From contig JAKBTA010000011.1 of the NCBI GenBank assembly GCA_021844645.1, forward strand, positions 1 to 28,842: 28,842 nt of DNA, in the 5' to 3' direction. The notes under the pieces were generated by a model that was given only the letters and a program-made list of their open reading frames with translations, was not told the origin of the DNA and ran no database searches. The translations under genes were made by a program, and so were the position numbers. How positions within the stretch are numbered: the first letter of the stretch is position 1; each line of letters begins with the position of its first letter. Positions 7,731 to 15,009 of this stretch are shown here, piece after piece. Origin of the DNA: Nitrospirota bacterium. Its GTDB lineage: Bacteria; Nitrospirota_A; Leptospirillia; Leptospirillales; Leptospirillaceae.

Positions 7731-8728
7731 TGATCCAACAGCCCCGTTTTCCCAAGAAAAAAAATCCCATCAAAGTCGGGCTGGAGAGCATCTCTCCAAC
7801 CATACGGAGCAATCTTGACCATCTTGCCCGGGCATTTGAAAGACAGGCACCCCAACAAAAAAGAGAAAGCTTTTTTATGCGCCCCATGACTCTTCTCCTC
7901 TGGGGATTCATCACTTTCCTTGCCTTTCTCGCAAAAGGGTTTCCGGCCAACGAAATGGCAAAGCACTTGCTGGCATCCCCCTCACCCGGGGTCACGATCA
8001 GTGCCGAATCTGCCATTTACCATCCCCCCCTCGGTGTCTCCTATCGGGACATGACCATTACCGCACCAACCAATGATGGGCCTGTATCGATCGATCTTTC
8101 CCAGGCCAGGGGAAACGTTGACCTTGTCACCCTCGTCTCCGGAAAACCCCGATACAATTTTGACCTCAAAATGTACGGTGGAGAGTTCAAGGGGAGGCTC
8201 AGACGATTTTACCGTGGAAAAGTCAGTCATCTGAAAGGCCTCACAACCCGCCCCATTGACCTGTCCACGACCAGAAAACTCACACACCAGAACTTGTCGG
8301 GACTCATGAACATTCAGACCGACTACACATGGAAAACAGGGATGGAAGACAAGGGCCACGGGGTACTCTCCCTCTCGATAGCAAAACTTGTCGTACGCTC
8401 CCTCAACATGAACGGATTTCCCCTTCCCCCCATATCCTTTACGCATGTTCACGGGACAGTCAGGATGAAAAATGGTCTTGGTCATATAGAAACACTCAAT
8501 GCCGATGGTCCGATGGCTCATCTGACCGGAACAGGCGATGTTTCCCTGGCCAACCCGTACCCCCGATCCATCGTAAATCTCGATTTCGACATTTCCCTCC
8601 GGGGAGAACTCTCCAAGATCCCGCTTCCTTCCATTGCAGGAAAAAATGGTGCATCAATCCATCTTCATCTGTCTGGCCCGCTGGGATCTCCCCAGGTAAC
8701 TCTTAACGGGATTGTTCTTCCTCGATAG
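7730..8728 (+). CDS. gspN: T2SS protein GspN
   Basis: The 332-residue protein has one membrane helix at about residues 52-69 (TLLLWGFITFLAFLAKG), preceded by a basic cytoplasmic segment, and a periplasmic region rich in beta structure. Segments such as VTISAESAIYHPPLGVSYRDMTI and HLHLSGPLGSPQVTLNGIV recall the AsmA-like repeats of GspN. It fits the GspN type found next to gsp genes outside the Gammaproteobacteria, as in Leptospira and deltaproteobacteria. The exact role of GspN is not established; it is thought to accompany the secretin or the inner-membrane platform. It is translationally coupled to gspG through TGATG and lies 11 bases ahead of gspL. The N-terminal extension of about 50 residues before the helix is longer than usual. 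Identification rests on pattern plus position. Confidence 0.75.
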   Translation: MIQQPRFPKKKNPIKVGLESISPTIRSNLDHLARAFERQAPQQKRESFFMRPMTLLLWGFITFLAFLAKGFPANEMAKHLLASPSPGVTISAESAIYHPPLGVSYRDMTITAPTNDGPVSIDLSQARGNVDLVTLVSGKPRYNFDLKMYGGEFKGRLRRFYRGKVSHLKGLTTRPIDLSTTRKLTHQNLSGLMNIQTDYTWKTGMEDKGHGVLSLSIAKLVVRSLNMNGFPLPPISFTHVHGTVRMKNGLGHIETLNADGPMAHLTGTGDVSLANPYPRSIVNLDFDISLRGELSKIPLPSIAGKNGASIHLHLSGPLGSPQVTLNGIVLPR

Positions 8729-8739
8729 GGAGAAGTCTC

Positions 8740-10071
8740 ATGGCTGACACGTATCTGCTGACCCGATTTTCAGATGACGATCTTGAAGCATTCATTCTCC
8801 AGAGGGAGCGTGCGTCATGGGAAATCCAGAACCATTTCTGTTGGCCAATTTCAACAAAGGACTTTCTGGATCCGGAAAAACCGCTCAAGATACCTGAGCT
8901 TGACGATCTCCTTTCCGGAAAAAATGTCACATCCATCCTTTTGTGGCCTCCAGAGCTGTCAGTTTCGCAGTCTTTCCAGCTTCCATCCCTGCTCAAGCAG
9001 GAGATTCTTCCCGCCTGCGAAAATGAAATGGATGCCCTGATTCCATGGCCAATCGAACAATGCCAGACAGCAATCAGCATCAAAAGAGTCCAGAACTCCT
9101 ATCAGGTTTTTGCTCTGACCACCCCCAGATTCCCGATTGAAACAGCCATCAGGAAACTCGCCGATCACCACCTTGAGCCCAAACATATATTTCCGGAGTC
9201 CATCCTTCTATCCAGGGAAAACACTGCTGTTCTTCCGGGAGACCAGAAGTCCCCCGGATCAACCCTCCAATACGAAGACCAGGCAACACGAACAGTTCTT
9301 CTCGTCCTTGATGAAAGCTTTCCGGTCAAAGAGCTGGTCATCAGGGATCCATCCCCGGAAGAACGGATGAGGCAACTGGAAAATATTTTTTTTGCTTTCT
9401 CCATGGAAGGGATGGCGCTCAAGAAGGGAAGGGGCTTTCAATACGAACACACTCCTGAAGGCAAAGTTGATGGAACGCCGCTTATCCTGGCCGGGGCCAA
9501 GTTTCTTTTCCCGGACGGAAGCCTCAGGAAAAACCTTCCGGACTTTCGAACGGGAGCGCTTGCCTCGGAGCATGAGAAGAAACTGCTCATCAAACAGCTC
9601 AGACCTTTTTTATTTCTGACGGTCCTCTTGATCATGGCAATCGCATTTGACGGATGGGTTCATTATAAAAGCATCAGGAGTCAGGTCACCGCTGAAAAGT
9701 CCATTATCAAGAAGATTGCATCGGAGGCACTCGGCACATCGCAGATTGTGGATCCGATTGCCCAGATGGAGCAACGGGAGAAAAAACTCAAGAAGCAAAG
9801 TCTGATGCTTTCAAGAGGAACGGACATTATCGAACTTTTGCGTGCCATTTCCATCGCTCCGCCAAACAATATGTCCTTTGAGCTGGTCTCTCTGTCCATC
9901 GGAGCAAAAAGCCTTAATCTTTCTGGAAAAACAGACAGTTTTGAACACGTCGAAATCATCAGGACAGAGCTTCTTAAGAATCCGCATATCAAGGAGCTCT
10001 CCGTTCAGAGCGCCCGGCTGGGGATCGACCGTAAAACGGTCACCTTCCGGATGGGAGGAACCCATGACTGA
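8740..10071 (+). CDS. gspL: T2SS protein GspL (PilM/PilN-like)
   Basis: GspL anchors GspE at the inner membrane and pairs with GspM. The 443-residue protein has a cytoplasmic region of about 287 residues that should adopt the actin-like GspL fold. One membrane helix follows (about 288-306, FLFLTVLLIMAIAFDGWV), then a coiled-coil stretch and a ferredoxin-like periplasmic domain ending in a PilN-like pattern (LNLSGKTDSFEHVEIIRTELL). Primary sequence similarity to classical GspL is low. The assignment depends on domain order and on the following gspM, which starts inside its last codons. ATG 8740 has GGAG 8 bases upstream. A fused PilM-PilN-like protein is the alternative description. Confidence 0.78.
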   Translation: MADTYLLTRFSDDDLEAFILQRERASWEIQNHFCWPISTKDFLDPEKPLKIPELDDLLSGKNVTSILLWPPELSVSQSFQLPSLLKQEILPACENEMDALIPWPIEQCQTAISIKRVQNSYQVFALTTPRFPIETAIRKLADHHLEPKHIFPESILLSRENTAVLPGDQKSPGSTLQYEDQATRTVLLVLDESFPVKELVIRDPSPEERMRQLENIFFAFSMEGMALKKGRGFQYEHTPEGKVDGTPLILAGAKFLFPDGSLRKNLPDFRTGALASEHEKKLLIKQLRPFLFLTVLLIMAIAFDGWVHYKSIRSQVTAEKSIIKKIASEALGTSQIVDPIAQMEQREKKLKKQSLMLSRGTDIIELLRAISIAPPNNMSFELVSLSIGAKSLNLSGKTDSFEHVEIIRTELLKNPHIKELSVQSARLGIDRKTVTFRMGGTHD

Positions 10072-10666
10072 AAGGTCTCTGGCTCGTTTTTCTCCTCTTT
10101 TTGCCTCTCTCAAGAAATATTCCATTCCTCTGATGGAAAAATGGGAGAAGCTTACACCCAGAGAAAGAGTCCTTTCATCTATTCTGCTCCTTCTTGGTGC
10201 GATATATCTTGTATCATTGCTTATAACAACACTGTTTCTGGATCCTTATGAAGAGGCCGTCTCCGAAGATGCCTCTCTCAAGGAGGAAATCAAAAAAGCC
10301 ACCCGGATGTCGACCCACCTTCGCCAGATACAGGCATCGATTAACAAGCGATCGCATCTTTTGAGCTCGGACAACTCGGGATTCTCTCTGATTTCGTACC
10401 TTGAACAGGAAGCAAGGCATTCACAGATATCGAAATCCGTTTCCCAGATGACCCCCCGGAACCTTCCCTCCGAAGGAGGATATCCATCGGTGATGGTAAG
10501 CCTCCATCTTGAAAAGGTTGACCTAGCTCATGTACTGATATTCATAGCAAGGATCCAGAGGGCACCTCACCTCCTCCGGATTACGCACATCTCCCTTGAG
10601 CGCAGGTTCGACCAGCACGATCTTCTGGATGTGCGACTTGATGTCCAAAGTATCCAACCCTCGTGA
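10064..10666 (+). CDS. gspM: T2SS protein GspM
   Basis: GspM is the small bitopic partner of GspL. The 200-residue protein starts MTERSLARFS at ATG 10064, overlapping the gspL stop by 8 bases, with GGAGG 5 bases before the start. The frame is open further upstream, inside gspL, but only this start has a ribosome site. The motif WEKLTPRERVL precedes a membrane helix (about 38-58, LLLLGAIYLVSLLI), as in known GspM proteins. A coiled coil (about 65-110) and a ferredoxin-like domain (about 150-195) follow. The gene ends at a block of transposon debris. Sequence identity within this family is low, so context carries part of the call. Confidence 0.8.
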   Translation: MTERSLARFSPLFASLKKYSIPLMEKWEKLTPRERVLSSILLLLGAIYLVSLLITTLFLDPYEEAVSEDASLKEEIKKATRMSTHLRQIQASINKRSHLLSSDNSGFSLISYLEQEARHSQISKSVSQMTPRNLPSEGGYPSVMVSLHLEKVDLAHVLIFIARIQRAPHLLRITHISLERRFDQHDLLDVRLDVQSIQPS

Positions 10667-11075
10667 CGGCTCTCACCGCCAAACCTGGGAAATGGTTGTA
10701 GCGGGAGCTTTTTGGGGGCCAATCCCCAAGACGAAAGCCCGAGTCTCAAAATCTTCAGGAAAGCGTTGTAGTCCCGATCCTTTTTCATACCACAGAACGG
10801 ACAATGATAGGTCCGACCGGACAGAGCATCTTCTGCCGATGCTCACATGAGGAACAGGTCCGGATTATTCCGGCCGGATTCACCGTCCTGAACTCCCGAC
10901 CGGCACTTCCAATATCTTGTACGGAGAAAGGAGAAGAATTGCGACCACGCCACGTCACGGATACTTCGGCTCAAGCATCGGTGGGAGTTCATCTCGCCTA
11001 CGGCCATATTCCAACAAAGATCCGTCCATACAAATTGACGGGCTTTCTGATGGGCGAAGTCGGATCGCAAGAGGG
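10667..11075 (-). pseudogene. Degenerate tnpB (IS200/IS605-type) remnant between gspM and gspK
   Basis: No single frame is open, but the minus strand read in successive frames gives the C-terminal half of TnpB. It starts near 11070 with LRSDFAHQKARQF, then CLSRSIRDVAWSQFFSFL. After a frame change comes GREFRTVNPAG, then the first zinc knuckle CSSC (10856-10845). After another frame change come GRTYHCPFCG (second knuckle at 10803-10792) and DRDYNAFLKILRLG. The last block includes the final RuvC aspartate region of the family. At least two frameshifts separate these parts, so the gene is dead. The N-terminal half is absent. The remnant fills the gap between gspM and gspK almost exactly, where minor pseudopilin genes often lie. 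Confidence 0.8.
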
Positions 11076-11086
11076 GGTATTCTGCC

Positions 11087-12091
11087 TTGACTACTAATAA
11101 AACAGATGGCGGGTTTGCCCTCGTTATGGTTCTTTTCATGATTGTCCTGCTGACTCTTCTGGTCTTCCGGATTATAGATCATGCAGAGTCGTTCCTGAGG
11201 GAATCCGAGATTTTTCACGACAACACACAGGCCTATTATCTGGCCCGCTCCGGGATAGAGGCAGGAAAGCTCGAAATCATAGGGAGCTCCCTCGCTGCAG
11301 CAAAAAGTGGCCAGAATTACACGGGGCTCGATCAGCCCTGGGCAACACCCCTGATCAATTTTCCAGTATCCTCCAACATGTTCCTCTCCGGCATCGTCAC
11401 GGATGAAGACTCAAAGCTCAACCTGAACCAGATCTCTGCCAACGGAACCCCGAACCTTCACCGGGTTGGACAACTGGAAAAGCTCTTTACTCTTCTCGGC
11501 CTTCCCATATCGGTGATCCCGGCCATTGAAGTCTGGGTCTCCGGAACAGGAACAAGCCAGCCTCCTCCCGCAGGTGCATATGCCTCACAGATCCCCCCCT
11601 ACAGACCTCATGGAGCCCCTATGGATGTTCTCTCGGAGCTTCATCAGGTAATGGGTATGACCGAATCCCAGTACCAGGCTCTCGAACCCTATGTTACAGC
11701 GCAATCCGATGGAGTTGTGAACCTGAACACAGCGTCAGAAACGGTCATCGAATCATTGGACCCCTCAATGACTCCCCAGATTGCCGCATCGATCACCCAG
11801 GCAAGACCTTTCAGAACGATGCAGGCCGTCTCCCAGGTTATTCCACCTGCGGTTCTTGCCAATATCCAGGGAGATATCACAATCGTCTCCCAGACATTTT
11901 CAATTTCTGCCGTCGGGATTACAGGAAACACCAGACAGGCCGCACGGGCGTACCTTACTGTCAACGGCAGCCAGGCCCAGTATCTTTCATTCCGGGTTGG
12001 AGGCAACAGGCTTCTTGGGCAGATTGAGTCCCTGATCGAAAGTGCTCCGCAATCATCTCAAAACACCAGTCTCACGCTCCCCTCCCCCTGA
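11087..12091 (+). CDS. gspK: T2SS minor pseudopilin GspK
   Basis: GspK caps the pseudopilus tip together with GspI and GspJ. The 334-residue protein begins with a short leader cut at G9|F10, then FALVMVLFMIVLLTLLVF. The +5 residue is not glutamate, which is typical of GspK alone among pseudopilins. The large globular domain contains YYLARSGIEAGK, VTDEDSKLNLNQI and a helix-hairpin-helix-like part (VVNLNTASETVIESL), all family hallmarks. The start is TTG 11087, with a G-rich ribosome site (AGGGGG) 9 bases upstream. That ribosome site and start abut the transposon remnant, so insertion may have replaced the original upstream region. Confidence 0.9.
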   Translation: MTTNKTDGGFALVMVLFMIVLLTLLVFRIIDHAESFLRESEIFHDNTQAYYLARSGIEAGKLEIIGSSLAAAKSGQNYTGLDQPWATPLINFPVSSNMFLSGIVTDEDSKLNLNQISANGTPNLHRVGQLEKLFTLLGLPISVIPAIEVWVSGTGTSQPPPAGAYASQIPPYRPHGAPMDVLSELHQVMGMTESQYQALEPYVTAQSDGVVNLNTASETVIESLDPSMTPQIAASITQARPFRTMQAVSQVIPPAVLANIQGDITIVSQTFSISAVGITGNTRQAARAYLTVNGSQAQYLSFRVGGNRLLGQIESLIESAPQSSQNTSLTLPSP

Positions 12092-12175
12092 CCGGTCATG
12101 ACACTCGATCCCGGAAGCCATCTGTGAAAGAATGATGAGTGAACGTCTGCCCCCAAAAAGTTCGGAGGATCACAT

Positions 12176-12781
12176 ATGGAGCAAAACAAAGGAATCGGTG
12201 AGCTGTTCGATGAGGCAGAAACTTTTCGCCTGACAGGAAAGACAATAGATGCCATAGCCATCTATCGACAAATACTGATAAGAATCCCCAACGCACCGAT
12301 GGTTCTTCGCCGGCTGGCCGAGTGTCTGATTGAAAAAGGTGTGCCACAGGAAGCGATTTCCGCGCTCGAAGATGCCATAAGGCTGGATCCCGAAGAGCCA
12401 TCCCAGTACCACACGCTCGCAGGTGCCCTGAAAAGCAGGGGAAGAATGCAAGATGCCCTTCTTATTTACCGGAGGGCCGTTGACAGATCACCTGACAACA
12501 TTACCTATCTTGTCGATCTGGCCTGGTGTATGGCAGATATCGGAGCAATGGAAAACGATCGTGCTCTTCAGGAAAAAGCCCTTGAAGTCCTGACAAAAGC
12601 TCTGGAAATCAACGGGTCGGATCCAGGGGTACTAGACGGCCTGGCCGGCGTATACAAAGATCTTGGCGACCGTAAAAAAGCGCTCGAATACTTAAGGAAA
12701 GCGATGGCGATCGATCCTTACGACACAGACAGGATCGAAATATTCGAACGTCTGTCCACACCAAAAGCCACTAATCTTTAA
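12176..12781 (+). CDS. Tetratricopeptide repeat protein
   Basis: The 201-residue protein is built of about five TPR units. Typical repeat parts are AIAIYRQILIRIPNAPMVLRRLAECLIEKG, AISALEDAIRLDPEEP, ALLIYRRAVDRSPDN and ALEYLRKAMAIDPYD. It has no signal peptide or membrane helix, so it is probably cytoplasmic. TPR proteins are scaffolds for protein contacts; no specific function can be read. It lies 84 bases after gspK on the same strand with a strong ribosome site (GGAGG, 8 bases from ATG). It may belong to the T2SS operon and serve its assembly, but this is inferred from position only. Confidence 0.88.
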   Translation: MEQNKGIGELFDEAETFRLTGKTIDAIAIYRQILIRIPNAPMVLRRLAECLIEKGVPQEAISALEDAIRLDPEEPSQYHTLAGALKSRGRMQDALLIYRRAVDRSPDNITYLVDLAWCMADIGAMENDRALQEKALEVLTKALEINGSDPGVLDGLAGVYKDLGDRKKALEYLRKAMAIDPYDTDRIEIFERLSTPKATNL

Positions 12782-12798
12782 CTCAATCCCTGTCCTTG

Positions 12799-12827
12799 TT
12801 GAAATCTTCCAGTTCTTTCTTTAGACT
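12799..12827 (+). promoter_or_regulatory. Sigma-70-like promoter of the His-rich peptide gene
   Basis: TTGAAA (12799-12804) and TAGACT (12822-12827) are separated by 17 bases, matching the -35/-10 pattern at 5 of 6 and 4 of 6 positions. The site lies just after the TPR gene and about 70 bases before the start of the His-rich peptide. A G+C-rich hairpin (stem 12838-12843 with 12849-12854, loop AGTGG) falls in the predicted leader. Not tested; motif match only. Confidence 0.45.
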
Positions 12828-12894
12828 GAAGGGGAATCGGGCAAGTGGTGCCCGGACATCGTTGCCGTTATGGCCTTACACCAAAGGAGCCCAA

Positions 12895-13212
12895 ATGCTG
12901 ATCAGAAAGATCTCTTCCATGTTCGTAGCGTTTGCGTTTATGGGAGCAATCTCCCTCACCGCAGCGCCAGTTTCTTTTGCCGCAGATGCAACCGCGCCAG
13001 CAGCACCAGCAGCAAGCGCACCAGCAGCACCAGCAGCTCCTGCAGCACATGCCAAAAAGCACATGAAAAAGCGACATGCCCGTCATGGCTGTAACCATCA
13101 CAGCAAGTACTATCGCCGCCATCATCGTTGCTATCCAAAGCATCACCATTATGTAAAGCACCATCATCATGTCCGACATCACCACAAGAAGAAACACCAC
13201 AACAACGGGTAA
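12895..13212 (+). CDS. Secreted histidine-rich, two-cysteine small protein (possible metal binder or MNIO substrate)
   Basis: I do not recognise a named family. The 105-residue product starts at ATG 12895 with AAGGAG 6 bases upstream. A signal peptide (MLIRKISSMFVAFAFMGAIS) ends at a VSFA|ADA cleavage site. A low-complexity Ala/Pro linker (about 32-51) follows, then a very basic tail of about 55 residues with about 20 histidines in runs of two to four, many lysines and arginines, and only two cysteines (HGCNHH and HHRCYPKHH). Such a tail should bind Cu, Ni, Zn or Co in the periplasm. It is a one-gene unit with its own promoter and terminator. The next gene on the same strand resembles an MNIO enzyme, a family that modifies cysteines of small precursor peptides, so it may be its substrate. 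The alternative is a plain metal-storage protein. Confidence 0.85.
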   Translation: MLIRKISSMFVAFAFMGAISLTAAPVSFAADATAPAAPAASAPAAPAAPAAHAKKHMKKRHARHGCNHHSKYYRRHHRCYPKHHHYVKHHHHVRHHHKKKHHNNG

Positions 13213-13223
13213 GCTGTAACCCG

Positions 13224-13249
13224 AAAAGGGGGGAGTTCCCCCCTTTTTT
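13224..13249 (+). terminator. Rho-independent terminator after the His-rich gene
   Basis: Six G (13228-13233), loop AGTT and six C (13238-13243) form a strong stem, preceded by AAAA and followed by six T (13244-13249). It lies 12 bases after the stop of the His-rich peptide gene and should separate its transcript from the gene downstream. Confidence 0.9.
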
Positions 13250-13340
13250 ATTTTCCCACCAGACCACTATATTCCTTCATTCAAGACGCATGATGGCTCC
13301 TCAACAGAATTTCTCCACAAACCAAGAGTTCACACTTGTC

Positions 13341-13394
13341 ATTTTTGGATTCAAAAATCCGGATTTTCAGAAAAAAATCCGATAGGATCATCCT
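13341..13394 (+). promoter_or_regulatory. Cluster of palindromes upstream of the MNIO-like gene
   Basis: Three dyads are packed in 54 bases, about 85 bases before the start codon. ATTTTTG (13341-13347) pairs with CAAAAAT (13352-13358). AAAATCC-GGATTTT (13354-13367) is a perfect 14-base palindrome. GGATTTT (13361-13367) pairs with AAAATCC (13374-13380), and a small AGGAT-C-ATCCT dyad follows (13384-13394). The stems share arms and so exclude one another, which suits either an operator or an attenuator-like leader. No function is assigned. The rest of 13250-13476 holds no gene I can support. Confidence 0.4.
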
Positions 13395-13476
13395 GACAGA
13401 AAACAATAGCGACAGGAACCGGAGCAAGTCACCCTGTATCGCCGAAGATCTTGATTTTATCCACGGGTAAGGATCA

Positions 13477-14874
13477 ATGAGCAGTACTGACACAATCAGA
13501 ACGACCTGTAAAATTGGAATATCGACAGATCTCTACTTTCCTCCCATTCACGACCTCTACCAATCCATGACCGATACTGGCGATCGCTCTTCAAACAGCC
13601 ATATTCCCGAGTATATTGAAATTTTTCGTGGCCGAACCGTCGATCTGAAACAAGCTCGCGAAGAAACCATTCCCGAAGAAATTCCCCTTCGTTATCACGG
13701 AGACGCTCTCTGGTACACACAGCCGGTATTCAGGGCCCAGCCGGCAACTAGGCAGGAGATTGTTCGGGCTAACGCTCATATGGATGCCCTGGGATCAAGC
13801 TGGATGATCCACGAATGTGCCCACAAATCCTTTGGAGGAAGGACCTTTGGGACATACCTTCCTCCACTTCTCTCCCGTGAATCCGCCAACTTGATCAGGG
13901 AAAACACCCTTTGGCTCATGGAACAAATGGAAGGACGCCAATTAATTGTTGAGATCCCCCCATTCCCATTTTTTTTGGCTGGGTCAATGCACCCTGGAGA
14001 TTTCTTCAACACTATCGTAAAGGGAACCGATCTTGGGCTTGGACTCGATATCGGACATGTGCTGACATTGATCGAAGCTGCCGGAATCAAGCCACAGCCT
14101 GAAACCATCCACGAATGGATCAGCGATCACCTTCCCCTTGATCATGTCATGGAAGTTCACATGGGAGGACTCTCCACATTCAGGGAGAAGAGCGCCTCAC
14201 TTTATCAGGATGACCACACCGCCCCTATTCCGCCGATATTATGGGAGTCACTTGAAGCGGTCTGCCGGTTTTGCCCAATGGTCAACCTAAAGGGGATGGC
14301 ACTCGAAGTCGACAATAAAGAAATCGGGGTTATCATTCCCGAGTTCCGGAAGTTTCACGACCTGATCGAGAGTTCAAGAATATCCTCTGTGCCTTTTTAT
14401 TTATCACCCAGGGAACGGCAGGAACACATGCCGGCGGGGGAAAGATCTCAGGATATGATTCTCCTTGAAAAGGATTACCAGACTCTCTCGGAATATCTTT
14501 CCGGGCAAAACCCCGATCCTCCAGTCTTCATCCGGGGATACCCTAATATTTACAGAAATTCGGTCTATCCGCATGAGGTCTGGTCCTTTGGTGGAGCGAT
14601 CGAAGCGGTTTTTCCGGACACAATGAAAATCATTCGGCCGCTTTTAAAAGATCCCCAACGATCTTTCGTTCAGTATTTTCATCGGGATCTTCTGTCAGAG
14701 ATATTTCCCTTTGACTTTCTGGTCTTCAAGTCCATGAAGTTCAGAGAATGGATTGGCGAAATTGCAGGAGCATTACCAGAAGAAATGCAGGAAGCCGCTA
14801 TAAAAACATCAGAAAAAGAGTTAAACAGGATTTTGAGCGATCAACTTTTTATCAATGGAGATGATCTGTCCTAG
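13477..14874 (+). CDS. MNIO (DUF692/MbnB-TglH-like) iron oxygenase fused to a DUF2063-like C-terminal domain
   Basis: The 465-residue protein starts at ATG 13477 with AAGGA 5 bases upstream. Residues about 10-300 follow the TIM-barrel order of DUF692 enzymes. Likely metal ligands are H74 (YHGD), H112/H116 (IHECAH), E159 (LIVEIPP), D191 and H194 (LDIGH), H228 (EVHMGG), D246/H247 (DDH, followed by a conserved Trp) and E277 (LEVD). MNIO enzymes use two or three irons to oxidise cysteines or nearby residues in peptide precursors. Residues about 325-430 contain IYRNSVY, AIEAVFPDTMKII, FVQYF and FREWI. This pattern resembles DUF2063 (MbnC, BufC, HvfC), normally a separate partner protein. It lies 264 bases after the His-rich peptide. 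Sequence divergence is high; a general xylose-isomerase-like TIM barrel with an unknown C-terminal domain is the alternative. Confidence 0.68.
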   Translation: MSSTDTIRTTCKIGISTDLYFPPIHDLYQSMTDTGDRSSNSHIPEYIEIFRGRTVDLKQAREETIPEEIPLRYHGDALWYTQPVFRAQPATRQEIVRANAHMDALGSSWMIHECAHKSFGGRTFGTYLPPLLSRESANLIRENTLWLMEQMEGRQLIVEIPPFPFFLAGSMHPGDFFNTIVKGTDLGLGLDIGHVLTLIEAAGIKPQPETIHEWISDHLPLDHVMEVHMGGLSTFREKSASLYQDDHTAPIPPILWESLEAVCRFCPMVNLKGMALEVDNKEIGVIIPEFRKFHDLIESSRISSVPFYLSPRERQEHMPAGERSQDMILLEKDYQTLSEYLSGQNPDPPVFIRGYPNIYRNSVYPHEVWSFGGAIEAVFPDTMKIIRPLLKDPQRSFVQYFHRDLLSEIFPFDFLVFKSMKFREWIGEIAGALPEEMQEAAIKTSEKELNRILSDQLFINGDDLS

Positions 14875-14938
14875 CCATCCATTTCAAAAATAAAAAGCTA
14901 ATGATGAATGGCAAGGACTATGTCTGAACAATCAGTTT

Positions 14939-14947
14939 TGCTAGAAT
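14939..14947 (+). promoter_or_regulatory. Extended -10 promoter element before the CheW-CheZ gene
   Basis: TGCTAGAAT (14939-14947) matches the extended -10 pattern TGnTATAAT at all but one position of the hexamer. No convincing -35 box lies 16-18 bases upstream, which extended -10 promoters can do without. It is 63-123 bases before the two candidate start codons of the next gene. Motif evidence only. Confidence 0.4.
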
Positions 14948-15009
14948 TTGGCCGTTCATCTTCGATCTCTCCATAAGGATAAAAAGATCGACCATCATCA
15001 GAAAATGGC

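Noticed and set aside
10596..11139. Short open frames on both strands between gspM and gspK as candidate gspH/I/J genes
   Set aside because: None has a prepilin leader (G|F with hydrophobic stretch); the minus strand explains the region as decayed tnpB.
13016..13051. GCACCAGCA-type repeats as a CRISPR or tandem-repeat locus
   Set aside because: They encode the Ala/Pro linker of the secreted peptide; there are no spacers and no cas genes.
12868..13200. Minus-strand frame rich in Met, Cys and Trp opposite the His-rich gene
   Set aside because: Its composition is the mirror of His and Ala/Pro codons on the plus strand; it has no ribosome site and is a shadow.
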